From Berberis thunbergii (taxonomy: Eukaryota > Streptophyta > Magnoliopsida > Ranunculales > Berberidaceae): a stretch of DNA of 64,000 nucleotides. Shown here one piece after another: positions 12,798 to 23,725 of the stretch. Every line of letters begins with the position of its first letter. Positions within the stretch are counted from its first letter, which is position 1. Under the pieces are notes generated by a model. The model had not been told where the DNA came from, searched no databases, and worked only from the letters and a program-made list of their open reading frames with translations. The position numbers were made by a program, and so were the translations under genes. The stretch lies in contig QNQO01000823.1 in NCBI GenBank assembly GCA_003290165.1, forward strand, positions 1-64,000, in the 5' to 3' direction.

Positions 12798-12864
12798 TTT
12801 TCTCTCTGAAGAAAAGGTATCTTCGAAGAAAAGGTAAGTCCCTCTGAAGTTCTCAAAGTCCCTC

Positions 12865-13070
12865 TTTGATTTCTTGCTGATTTCTGGTGGTGGTTTTCTA
12901 GATCTAGGGTTTCTACTTTGATTTCGTGTTGATTTCTGGTGATGGGTTTCTAAATCTAGGGTTTCCTTGATTTCGTGTTGATTTCAGGTGGTGGGTTTTT
13001 AGATCTAGGGTTTCTTCTTTGATTTCGTGTTGATTTCAGGTGGTGGGTTTCTAGATCTAGGGTTTCCAGT
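12865..13070 (+). repeat. Tandem repeat, unit about 50-57 bp
   Basis: About four tandem units contain TTGATTTCGTGTTGATTTC, GGTGGTGGGTTT and TAGATCTAGGGTTTC. The TCTAGGGTTT parts are typical of plant leader or first-intron sequence. A gene-like frame follows at 13884. Confidence 0.75.
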
Positions 13071-13883
13071 CTCCACATCGTCTCTGCTCTACTCTACCCA
13101 CCATATTCTCAATTGGGGCAGAACTCTAACCAGCAAAAATTGGTTACACAATCTACTCTTATCTATATTTTATTCCATTATGTGATAGCTTCGATTTCTT
13201 CTGCTAGAAATTACTGAATATGGACTTTGGTTTTTGAGGATTGGTTGAAAAATTATTAGGGTTGCATGTTTGTTTTCGCGACTTGACTGAAGAAATTGGG
13301 TTTTGCATGTTGGCTTTTTTAGGTTATGAAAGTTTTCATCTTTGTTGTTGGAGTGCCTTTGTTATTTGAGTAGGTTTCATCTCACATTTCTTGTTGAAGT
13401 TGTTTATAAGATTGTGATTTTCAAGGTATAAGCCACATTGCTTCTATCAGTTCACTTAGTGAATGGGATGATTTGCTTCTATCAGGCCACAATGCTTCGA
13501 CCAGGCCACATTGCTTCTATCAGTTTTATTTGGTTTGGTTTACTTAGTGAATGGGATGAATTATTTTTTTGTTAAATTGATGTAAGCAAATATATTTTAC
13601 CAGATTTTTAAGTAAACAATGGAAGACTAGATATCTTTTAGTAGTTATAGAATAGTAGAGACCACATTATGCTTAAAAAGCTTATGTTTCTGAAATCTTA
13701 TAACATGAAAAAATGGTATCTTTTCAACTCAATTACCCTTGGGAAATAATGGTTGGGTCATTGCTTATTTCATATACTAACAATTAGACTTTCAAATGAA
13801 ATTTTTATTTACCTCCTCTTTCAACTAGTAAATGAGTTTATATGAAATTATTCAATCTGATGTTATTTTTTGTCAACGTAAGA
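13071..13883. other. Probable leader/intron before the hybrid-binding-domain frame
   Basis: T-rich, intron-like sequence with no ORF of note. A short local repeat of TGCTTCTATCAG/GGCCACA occurs at about 13440-13525. It may be an intron of the following gene. Confidence 0.35.
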
Positions 13884-14291
13884 ATGGCATACAAAGCCTA
13901 TGTTGTTTATCGTGGTCGTGTACTTGGAGTATGTATGACTTGGCCAGGTTGTCTATTACAAGTAGACGGATACAAGGGTAGCATGTACAATGGTTTCTCA
14001 TCAGCTGGAGAAGCTTGTGAAAATTATAGCCTGTGGGTGCAATCAGAAGAGGTGAGAATAGAGCACGAGGCGATAAGAGAGCACCAGTAAAAAAGAAAAG
14101 ACAATGAAGATGTGAAACCCAACCAACCAAACAATGCTCCCGAGGGTCGTGGTGATGAAACTCGTGATCAAAGAGATAAAACCCAAGTCAACGATCCTTG
14201 GGCTTTTACAAGGGACTTGATCAACATTATGTTAGTGGTAATTATATTGATTCTTGTACTTATCTTTTTTAAGATTTTGAGTGATATGTGA
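13884..14291 (+). pseudogene. RNase H/viroplasmin-type hybrid-binding domain with C-terminal membrane anchor
   Basis: The frame from ATG 13884 to TGA 14291 covers 136 codons with one internal TAA at 14088-14090. Residues 1-55 match the N-terminal hybrid-binding domain of eukaryotic RNase H1, also called the caulimovirus viroplasmin fold. The pattern is YKAYVVYRGRVLGV, then W-x2-C, QVDGYKGSMYNGF and EA. After the stop the same frame continues as a charged, Asn/Asp-rich linker and ends in a strongly hydrophobic segment (INIMLVVIILILVLIFFK) with four trailing residues, as in tail-anchored proteins. No RNase H catalytic domain follows. The fold normally binds dsRNA or RNA-DNA hybrids. The in-frame stop suggests a recent pseudogene or a sequence or splicing detail I cannot resolve. 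Confidence 0.6.
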
Positions 14292-14689
14292 GATTTAATT
14301 TTGTTTTATAATGTACTTGTGAAGAGAATTTGAGTAAATGAATTATGTTCAGAGATGTGCATTGGTAGTGATGCTATGGTTATTGTGTATGGCAATCCTT
14401 ACTGCCAAACTTTTGTTCTGTTATTATGTATCTAAATGCACCAGCAACCATCAAAGACCAATGAGGATTGACCTCAGATAGGAGAAACATAGAAAGAGAA
14501 CCAATTCAATCTATCTGATGCATGAGTCTATTATTAACTAAATATCATATGAGGAAAGGGTCATTGCTCACCTAATAATTGCATATTTTCATGTGCTAAT
14601 TAAGTTGGCAGTTCATCTGAAGACCCATCTGACAACTCGTCTGTTTTAGATTTTATGATCATCCAGCTCATCCTTTCAAATGATAGAGA
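14292..14689. other. Spacer without recognised feature
   Basis: Probable 3' flank of the preceding frame. No gene or element is recognised. Confidence 0.4.
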
Positions 14690-14757
14690 AACAGCTTGAA
14701 AATTGCTTTCAACCTAAATTACAGCAAGCATTACAACCTGAGTTACAAACTGAAAAA
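14690..14757 (+). repeat. ACAACCTG repeat, left part
   Basis: Short irregular repeats of the form TTACAACCTGARTTACA and GAAAATTGCTTTCAACCT. They are cut by the Helitron at 14758 and resume at 18359. Confidence 0.7.
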
Positions 14758-16049
14758 TCTATATTACAATTCACATAGGTTTTTTGTCCTATGTGGCAAA
14801 TTTAAGTTTGTGGCAGAACTTAAGTGAATAAATCAAACCCCCAATGCTTTCCTCACTCTCTCCACACCTCCTCCTCACAAGCACTGATTCTCGAAGCAGA
14901 GAAGAAGAAGGTCGAAAGAAGGAGAGAACGAAAGAAGAAGAAGAAGGTTTGAGAAGGTAAGATCCCGCGCTTCTCTCTTCTCACAAACCTCTTTCACTCT
15001 CTGTAATCTCCTCTTCGCTTCTTCTCTCCCACCACCGACCACCCACTCCCCCATTTCAACCACCACCTTCGGTCGGGATGGTGTTTCACTGTCATTAAGA
15101 GGAGACAGAGGACACTTCATCTCCTCCACTCACACTTAGCTTCTTCTTCTTCCTCAATTCTCTCTGTCATCCCCAACCTAGAACCCACACCAGCAACACC
15201 ATCTTCCTCCACCTCCGCCACTGGGCGCCTCTCTATAATGGGTTTTTTAGATGTGGTCACTAAATAGAGGAAGAGCTCGGTTGAATCGATTTGGGATCTT
15301 CATCATCAGATGGATTCTTCTTTCTTTCTTCTTCTTCTTCCTCTCGGTTCTTTCTTTCTTCTTCTTCTTCTTCTTCTTCATCCACCTTCTTCTTCGTTTT
15401 TATTTGATTGAAATGTTTGGGATGAGATTTGGTTGTGTTGTAAGTTTGATTTTGGTATTTTTAACTAAGTTTGATTTTTTTTTTTTTCAGATCTCTTCGC
15501 TCTTAAGATCCTTTTTTTTTTTCAAGAAATGTATAAGCTCAAACTCTCTCTCTCACTAAACCAAACCAAACATGTCGCCGTTTCTCATCAGAGGTGTGTT
15601 TCTCTTATTCTTCTTCCATTCTATTCTATTAGGGTTTCGAATTTTCGATCTCCTCTTCAATACAGGTTCATTGCTATTATGTTTCATTCTATAATTTCTT
15701 CACATATTTGGTGTGCAAGTAGGGTTTATTGTGTCTGTTGTCTTAGTTTTTTCATTCTCTGTCGATTTTCATTGTAGATCTGCTTGGGGTTCTGTTTTTT
15801 TTTTTAATTTCATTCGAATATTGTTAACTTTGTGGTGCAATTTACGTTGAAAATATGTGATGGGTTGAGTTTCTAGGCGTTTTTCCTTGGTTTATGGACT
15901 TATAATTGTTTTGGATGATAGAGTTGAAATGGGTTTTTGATTTAGAAGGTTTTTGATACGTAACTAAAGAATTGGTTGATGGTTTTTTGCAGGTACTTGG
16001 ATGGGTGGGAGGGGTAGGTAGCAAAGCTGAGGTTTCGTTGATCTTGGAG

Positions 16050-16125
16050 ATGAAAGGGGTGTCTCAATGGCTGATAATTGGGATTTCAATTGGGGTGGTG
16101 ATTGGAGTACTATTGGAATTTCATA
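16050..16125 (+). pseudogene. Membrane-anchor exon fragment (CRLK-like?)
   Basis: A frame beginning MKGVSQWLIIGISIGVVIGV is a short hydrophobic segment resembling, from memory, the N-terminal anchor of CRLK-type receptor-like kinases. Similarity stops after about 22 residues and no kinase follows. It is probably a fragment captured by the Helitron. Confidence 0.35.
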
Positions 16126-17204
16126 TAGGTAGTGGTAGTTCAGGTCTATTCTCCTCACTCTCTCCTTTCATTCTTCAATTTGGTGGAGGAGGAGGAGGAG
16201 AGGTGAAGCCGAAGAGGAAAAGTAAGATCCTTCTTCTTCTTCTTCAGATCTGAAGAACACACAGTTTTTTTTTTCCAGATCTCTTCGCTCTTAAGATCCT
16301 TCTTCTTCTTAAATTTTTTTTTCAGATATCTTCCCCTCACTCTCTCCTTTCATTCTTCTATTCGGTGGAGGAAGAGGAGAAGAGGTGAAGCTGAAGAGGA
16401 AAATGAAGACGCCGTCGCAAATGAGCTGGTGAGTGATTGATTGGTTGAAGATTGCAATGACCCTCACGCTCTTCTCCTCACTCTCTTAAGATTGCTTTAA
16501 TGAAATAGAGCTATTTCATTTGTATCTAGAGCTTTGAAGTTGGAGTGAGTTTTTATTTTTATTTTTGTGGTTGTTGTTTGGTTTGATGACCTCGTGTTTC
16601 CAAATGATGAGTTAGTGACTACGATGTTTCAGGTTCCATTCACGCCGAACATGGTGCGGGTTCAATCACAGGGTCATTGCAAGCTCAAATTGTTAGTGCA
16701 CTTCGTTTGGGGAAAGAGGTAGAGCTTCCAACCTACTTTCAAATCTCAGCCATGAAAACTTTCCTTTAAGAGCTCAGGACTTTGTTTATATACTCGACTA
16801 CTGTGCAAGATCTCCAGATCCTTTCGTGAGACTTGGATAAAATTTAAAACCATAGTCTTCATTATTTTTATTAATATGCTTCACTAGCATGTCTGGGGTT
16901 ATGGTTTGAGCTACATATACTTACTCAACTCTGTTGGAATATTCTTATCATTAGATAATTTCAAATTAAAGTGGTCTCTTGGCATTAGTCCATTATCTTC
17001 ACAGTTTAAATTGTATTTTTTATAAATTTCTCCAATTGTTTGATGGTTGTACATATTCATGTGTTGGAAGATTTTGTTTTGATTTTGTGTGTTTTTAGGT
17101 TTTTGATTTGATTTTTTGTTTAGGGTTTTGATTTGTGTGTTTTTAATTGGAAACAGTGGAGATTTATCCGCCGGAATCGTTGTGGGCGGAGTTGTCGGTG
17201 AAAT

Positions 17205-17330
17205 ACGGAAGCAAGAGCTATAGAGTTTGTTGATGCACAGTTAGTGGAGCGTGTTAGAGAAGATGGGCCGATACTTGGGATGGAGTTTGATCCATTGCCA
17301 CCTGGTGTTTTTGGTGCACCAATAGTTATG
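17205..17330 (+). pseudogene. RLT/homeobox-DDT protein fragment
   Basis: In one frame AIEFVDAQLVERVREDGPIL leads into a GMEFDPLPPGVFGAP stretch, which matches the conserved EDGPxLGxEFDPLPPxAFG motif of plant RINGLET (RLT) homeobox-DDT chromatin proteins. A TGA lies just upstream in frame and similarity stops at about 17330. It sits inside the Helitron, so it is read as a captured exon piece. Confidence 0.7.
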
Positions 17331-17591
17331 ACACGACAATTTTCATATTTGAGTTGTTTTGCTTATTGATATCATGCAATGCAGCTTTAATATCTATAGA
17401 GTACTGGGTATCGTAGAGATTAATTTGGTGTTGTTTTTTTTTAATGGGTTCAAAGAGATTCAATAGTTGTAAGATTCATGCAGCGTCTCTCAATCTCCAA
17501 TAGTCGTAAAAACCCAATTGCAATTATTCGATAATTCCGTGAAAGTACGATGTACTTTGTAGTAGTGCCAACGGCACGGGCATTACACTAG

Positions 17592-18358
17592 TATATATTA
17601 CAATTCAAAGTGGTGTTTTGCTATTTATTGTTGACTGGAATAAAGTCAAATCGAAAGGATTAGAGATAAAAAGATGGTTAGGATTGAAAGTTGGGAAATG
17701 TATTGAATTTGATGGTTGAGATTCATTTCCTATGATGACATATTTGTAAATATAAAACATGTAGAAAGACAAAAATAATGAAAAACTTTTGAAAAAAGTT
17801 GGTGGAATGTACATGTGGCGGAGAGAGAAAATATTGTGTTTTTTTAAAGCAAAATGAAAATGATCATAACTATCTACATCGTTGTCAGATTTTGATAAAC
17901 TTAGTATTGTTCAAATGCATTTTTGAAGATCTTTCCAACAAAATCAATGATTAATACAAACGCTAAATTTTTAAATATATATATTTTATAATTTTAAAAA
18001 AAGTATAATGTATTTCACGTCTTTAATATTTTTCAAAGCAATGAGACGGGCCGATCATATAAAAAAAATGAGTCGGGCATCTTAATGCACATTTAAACAA
18101 AAACTCTAAACTTCAAGTTTTGGCGAATTCAAATATTGGGGAGAATTCATTTTCGACATTTAAATTTTTCCCCCAACTACTTCAAATTTGATTGAATATA
18201 ACCTTAAAATTTATAATATATATTTTTACATTAAAAATATGTTTACACTTCAATACTGATTGATAGGAAAAATAGGAATAGTGACATAGGTGTTCAGTAT
18301 AAAATATTTATCAAAAATAAAATTATATAGAGTGCCAACAACACGGGGCATACTCTAG
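17592..18358 (+). mobile_element. Short Helitron, tandem to the previous one
   Basis: Begins TATATATTACAATTCA, 15 of 16 bases identical to the 5' end at 14758, directly after the preceding CTAG. It ends with a decayed hairpin (GTGCCAACAACAC) and CTAG at 18355-18358 before a host T. At 767 bp with no coding capacity, it is a non-autonomous Helitron. Confidence 0.75.
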
Positions 18359-18570
18359 TTGTTTACAATCTGAATTGTTTACAACCTGAAAATTGCTTAC
18401 AACCTGAATTACAACATGCATTACAACCTTGTTTGCAACTTGATTATTGCTTTCAAACTGAATTACAGCAAGCATTACAACCTGAATACTGAATTACAAT
18501 AGTGTTGCTAATACAACCTGAAAATGAAATTACAGCAGTGCTGCTAATACAACCTGAAAATGAAATTGTC
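18359..18570 (+). repeat. ACAACCTG repeat, right part
   Basis: Irregular tandem repeats of TTGYTTACAACCTGAA and TACAACCTGAAAATGAAATT. Joined to the left part at 14757, the sequence reads as one continuous array, which confirms the Helitron borders. Confidence 0.75.
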
Positions 18571-19379
18571 TCAACATTTTTGCCTTCCAAGCTGTCAAGT
18601 TCCTTCAGAGACACATACCTGAACCTTTTTACTTCTTGCAACCATTTCTTCCAAACCACTGCCTTTCCAATTGCATGCAACATCATATCATGCAAAGGAT
18701 GGCCAGTCAAACACATGTTTCCTTGTTGCACTGTGCATACATAGATAAGCATTAAGCTATCATTTAGACCTTCATGAAGTCACACAGTAAACATACCCAT
18801 AGATAAGCATTAAGGTATGTTTAAAAAATTAACCAACCTGTTCATAACCTATAGTTTGTATATTCCATTTTGTTGCTTGAACCTGGCGGCTGCAAAAATA
18901 AATAATAAAGATTAAAAAATAAATAATAGGAGGCATACAAAACATATAACAAACAATCAAACCCTACAAAGGACAAACATACAAAATACAAAATATGTAC
19001 CTATGAGAGTAGCGAGTAGAAATGATCAATTCTTCCAGGTTGTAAATAGTGTGACCCCGTATTATCATCCTTAATGAAAAAAAGCATACAAATCATAAGT
19101 AGGCAAGCATACTTAGTTATTCATACCTTGTAAATATAACAAACAAACATGTGTTTTGCTTTTACGAGGCATCACATTGTTTTCACGAGGCATAACATAA
19201 GGCATCACATTGCTTTCACGAGGCATGACATAAGACATACACTGTAAACCCTGCAAATGACATTTGTAAATAAAACTCACTATCCTTGACTTAAGAAAAT
19301 ATATATTCATAAAACACATTGCAAAACATACCAGATTAGTCTCAATGGCCTGATCCTTTTGTATGTTTTTTTTTCCTTT
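18571..19379. other. Downstream flank of the FRS/MULE pseudogene
   Basis: No intact gene is present. A short duplicated stretch (ACGAGGCATMACATAAG) occurs around 19165-19230. Confidence 0.35.
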
Positions 19380-21490
19380 GTATCCTTTTACATATCTTCT
19401 CGACAGTGGATTTCATCCTTGAATTAGACTGTCATCCTTTGCTACGAACCGCTAATGGACTATGAATTTGGATGCCAGAACTAGCAATAGTAGTGCCCAC
19501 TTCCAAATACCCCTGTGAATCAACACGCTCATTATCATCAACAATTTTAAGTTGTTTCATCTTCAAAGTGATCCATTCTTTAACTTGGCATGTCTTCTTT
19601 TCATCCTCAGCGGCAAAGTTAGCCATTTCATAGAAGGCATTGCACATCTTTTCAAATCGCTCATTTTCATGCTTCATTCCCCAATCTGAATAAACAATCT
19701 TAACATTTGTATGAGCCCTCTTAACATTTTTCATCCACCTCCAAAGAACATATTTATCATATATATCATGAATCCCTCTTTCAAACAAGACTTTCAATAC
19801 ATGTTTGTATAAGATCCCCCTGAACTCAAACAATTGACAATTACACTTGATGGCGAAGTCGGCAACATTAAAAGAGACTATAAAATTGACCGATCGTTGC
19901 CTATCATTTATCACCAAGTCTTGTCTAACAGTGTAAAACTCAAAGCCACTCCCATCCATAACTTCACCGACAATTCTACAACATAGATTCCCTGTTATCT
20001 CTTATTGGAACTCCCTAAATTTATTTGTAGTGCAGGCATCTCGAAATTTTATCTCTATTGCATAAGGAGTAATGCAAGGAATTCTTCGGTTATAAGATTT
20101 AAAGTCCTCTTCAACTTCCTTTTGGACCTTAATTCGTAGTGCATTCTCATATTGTTCTATGAATTGCTTCAAAGTGGTATTCGAATTCACATAACCATAA
20201 ATAAATAAATAAAAAAAAAAAAAACATTCATGCTTTCACTCCTTTGAGTTGAAGATATCCCCGCCCAAAAAGCATTTCTTTGAAATGTTGGCACCCAACG
20301 CATCCTTTCAAGGTATAAATTACTCAACCAATCATTTTCATGTAGATTATATTTATCAATAAAACCATGCCAATTTTCTTCAAACTCTTCATGAGTCAGG
20401 GAATCAAAAACTGCTCTTTGCATTGCAAACTTGATCACCTCATATTCATTGCAACCAAACAGTTTTTTGGGAAACTTCTCCATAATATGCCACAAGCACT
20501 ATCTGTGTTGTGTGTTGGGAAATACAATTTCAATAACCCTCTTCATTGTCCTATCTTGATCAGTGATTATAGCAGACAGAGCATTGCAATTCATACACAC
20601 GAGCCAAGTTTGGAAAAGCCAAACAAATTCTTCAATGGTCTCACCACATATCAATCCACATCCCAAAAGAATTCAGTGACCGTGATGATTCACCCCAACA
20701 AAAAGGAGCAAATGGCATCTCATACTTATTTGTTGAGTATGTAGTGTCAAAAGTAACAGCATCCCCAAACTCCCTGTAAGCTGTTCTGCTCCATGCGTCA
20801 GCCCAAAAAACATTTCTCAACCTACCTTCATCATCCAAATCCATCATATAAAAGAAATCAACATTATTAGCTTGCATTTTTTGGAAGTAGTTATGAAGTG
20901 CCATTGCATCCCCCTCACCAAGTCTCAACTTCTTCATTTTGTCCGAATAATTGTAACAATCTTTTTGGGAAAATGGCAAAATATCTTGCCCACCAGCTTC
21001 AACCACACATGCCGAAAAACTCTTATTTGGTCTAATACATGCCCTATCATTAAAATCAAACTTCTTCTTGACATACAAGCTCATAGTTCTATTATTTAGA
21101 TAAAATCTCGATTTACCAGGGCTTAACTCATGATTTGTGATCAAGTGTAACTCTTGTCACTAAAATTGTTCCATCAGGTCGTGTACGACCTCTACTCTTA
21201 GCCAGACAACCACATTTGCTCGACCCACGCAATCCCAAGACATTTTTTGCTCTACTTTTTTGCTTCCCAGATCGACCACATGAAAGCTGAATGAATTTAG
21301 GTTTTCCATCAGCATCTTTTTCAGTAGTCATTACTTTCATTGGAAATCCTTTTTTATTACCATAATCATGATAATAACGTTGGAACTCATCAAGGTTGAT
21401 GAATTCCATCCCATTTGTAGGTTTCCTTATCTCTTCTAAATTTTCTTCCATCAATATACATTCATTATCTTCTATACTATCCATTCCTAA
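19380..21490 (-). pseudogene. FAR1-RELATED SEQUENCE / MULE transposase pseudogene
   Basis: The order on the minus strand is a FAR1 DNA-binding domain (about 21480-21140), a MULE transposase domain with VTFDTTYSTNKY and ITDQD (about 20960-20290), then a SWIM-like segment (CNCQLFEFRG, about 19850-19790). Lesions include a frameshift near 21135, a frameshift near 20700, a TAG replacing Trp at 20499-20501 and an expanded T-run after residues RSESMN near 20215. There is also a TAA after KFREFQ at about 20001 and a stop in the C-terminal basic tail near 19432. The SWIM Cys before His is Tyr (GILYKH). The family includes transposases and domesticated transcription factors (FHY3/FAR1); this copy can be neither. 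No terminal repeats were found. Confidence 0.85.
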
Positions 21491-21540
21491 AATATGTGTT
21501 ATAATATACAACAACGATTAAAACATAGAGGCATAAATAC

Positions 21541-21905
21541 AAACCCTAGTACAATAATCATGTATAGTTTATTTTGGGGAACAATGTTGCAACTAAGGAT
21601 CCACCAGAGTTGTTATACAGGTAGTTTCGGCCAAATAGATTATACAATATAAGTAACAAAAAAAGTGATAACTAAAGTAACAAATGAACCTAACATTACC
21701 CAAAGCTTTTAGAAAGAAACAACCCTAGTACAATAACCTTGTATAGTCTATTTTGGAGAACAATGCTGCAACTAAGGATTCACCAGAGTTGTTATACAGA
21801 AAGAGTAACAAAAAAAAATGATAACTAAAGTAACAAAATGAACCTAACATTACCTAAAAGCTTTGAGAAAGAAGCAACCCTAGTACACTTACCTTGGATA
21901 GTCTA
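21541..21905. repeat. Tandem repeat, unit about 160-178 bp
   Basis: Two full units and the start of a third share AACCCTAGTACAATAA, CAACTAAGGAT and CACCAGAGTTGTTATACAG. They lie upstream of the FRS pseudogene start and may be duplicated leader or intron sequence. Confidence 0.75.
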
Positions 21906-23210
21906 ATGCTACCGGATGGCTAGAAGGGTGTTGAAAGACAAGCCTGCACATTGAGAAGCAAATGTTTGTACTATTAGTTTCTTATCTATTTTTCAAGAAA
22001 TACAAAAACAGAGAAGGAAAACAGTAAGGGGTTTAACACTAAACTAATCTTATCCAAAGAATAGATATTAGTTTTTCATAGATCACTGATCTTAGGTTTC
22101 TTATCGTGATATTTGTAGAAGTCAAATAGTTTTTCATATAGATCTTAAGAAATTCTTGACTGATCTTAAGAAATAGGTTTCTTGCCTAACAGTGTATGCC
22201 TAAGATGAAGAAATTTTTTACTGATCAGTGATATATTTGTAATAGTCAAATTTCTTGACTGATCTTAGGTTTCTTATCATGACATTTGTAATAGTTTTTC
22301 ATATAGATAACAGTAAGGGGTTCAACACTAAACAAAATTCTTGACTGCTGTATGATGTTCCCTGACAAGCTTTGATGTTCTTGACTGCTATATGATTCTG
22401 AACAATGATCCTAAAAAATTAGTGTTTCTTTTTTCTGATTTCAAATTAGTACTAAGTTCTTTCAAAATGCATAAACTATGAACTTACTGACCTAGCTAGT
22501 GCAATGAAATCTGCAACAACCTTTGCTTCAGACAAGCTTTCTCTGGACTGCTCTCCAAACTTTGATTTCTTTTGCAAAAAGTGGGAAAAGCTTCGATTTC
22601 GTCTGAGTTAATCCTTGTCTTCATCTTCGCCTTGGAAACCCTCTCCCGAAGTTTCAATTTCGCCTGAGTTAATGTCAACCTTCGTCTTCATCTTCATTTT
22701 CTTCTGAGAAAAGGGTGGAGAGAACTCTAGATTTTTGGGAGCTCGTTCTATTTTTGGAGGGAACAAGAAATGCGATTTCTGTTTTTGGAGGGAGCAAGAA
22801 ATTGTTTGGGGGGGAGCGAGAAATGCGAGCTGAGTTTTGAGCGGAGCGAGAAATTGGACTTCGCTCCCTAGATTTTTTCCCTGAATTTACACAAGGCAAC
22901 GACTACCCATACTACTGATTTCTTTCGCCCACACCATTCTACTTTCCCACACCACAATCTTATTTTCTCACACCACCATACTCTCTCACACCACCTATAT
23001 AAACAAAAACCTCCATTTTTTTCCTCTCACCATTCAAATCTACAATGGTTCCTCTCTCCCTCCCTCATTCCAAATCTCTCCCCACACTCAAATCTCTTGC
23101 AAATCTCCTCTCTCTCACTCAAAAACTCTCAAAATCCCCTTAAAATTGGAACCCTTAAACACAAATTCAATGAATATACATAAGTTAACACAACAGACAA
23201 ATCCAAATTC
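21906..23210. other. Upstream flank of the FRS pseudogene
   Basis: No gene is recognised. Irregular repeats of CTGATCTTAGGTTTCTTAT and CATATAGAT occur at 22080-22310. A GGAGCGAGAAATGCGA-type repeat lies around 22750-22860. Confidence 0.35.
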
Positions 23211-23219
23211 AAACCTAAA

Positions 23220-23580
23220 AATGAAAAACAGGGTAACTTTCGAACCAATTAAAACTGATTCTCAAGTTCATCAAAACATGAACGTTGTAGTACTCTGAGT
23301 TATATAATTAACACAACTTGAATTACTTGAAATTATTTTGAAATGAGCACGTTATAGTCATTTTACTAAAGTTGAGCAAATCTGTTCTAAAAATAAAAAC
23401 GGGATAGTGTTCCTGACTTTCGGCCAACTTATGTGCTTTATCGAGACCGATTCTCAAGTTGATCAAAACACAAAAGTTGTAGTACTCTCAGTTATCTAAT
23501 AAACACAATTTGAATTAATTAAAAATGTTTTGAAATAAAGAAGTTATATTTGTTTTAGTAAAGTCCCGCAGAACAGAAAA
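23220..23580. repeat. Dispersed tandem repeat, unit about 165-170 bp
   Basis: Two diverged units contain TTCTCAAGTT, GTAGTACTCT, AGTTAT and AAATGTTTTGAAAT. The same family appears, also as two units, at 45040-45370 and 50930-51250 inside the large direct repeats. Confidence 0.65.
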
Positions 23581-23705
23581 TAATTTTCTGAGATACCTCC
23601 AGTGCACTCTGCGAACATAAAATTATTTAATTATCCCAGAATAGTTATCGCAGTCCACTGCAAGGTATCCCAGAAAATTATTTTCTGTTCTGCACGACTT
23701 TACTA
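23556..23705. repeat. Long inverted repeat (foldback/MITE-like)
   Basis: Arms of about 47 bp begin TAGTAAAGTC and include GCAGAACAGAAAATAATTTT. They are separated by a short AT-rich loop and differ at only a few positions. The transcript would form a stable hairpin of roughly 150 nt. Confidence 0.8.
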
Positions 23706-23725
23706 AGGAGGCAATGGACTGAAAG

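Larger units (their letters stand above)
14758..17591 (+). mobile_element. Helitron with captured gene fragments
   Basis: Starts 5'-TC (TCTATATTACAATTCA), with a perfect CACATAGG/CCTATGTG hairpin at 14772-14795. It ends with hairpin GTGCC-AAC-GGCAC at 17565-17577 followed by CTAG at 17588-17591, the classic Helitron 3' terminus. No Rep/helicase is present, so it is non-autonomous. The interior has pyrimidine-rich repeats and pieces resembling host exons, listed separately. Confidence 0.85.

Noticed and set aside
15251..15559. 102-codon Phe-rich frame
   Set aside because: Poly-pyrimidine sequence inside the Helitron; no protein family.
22895..23020. Possible second Mutator-like element
   Set aside because: Only one end resembling the 59655 element was found; no opposite end or target duplication.
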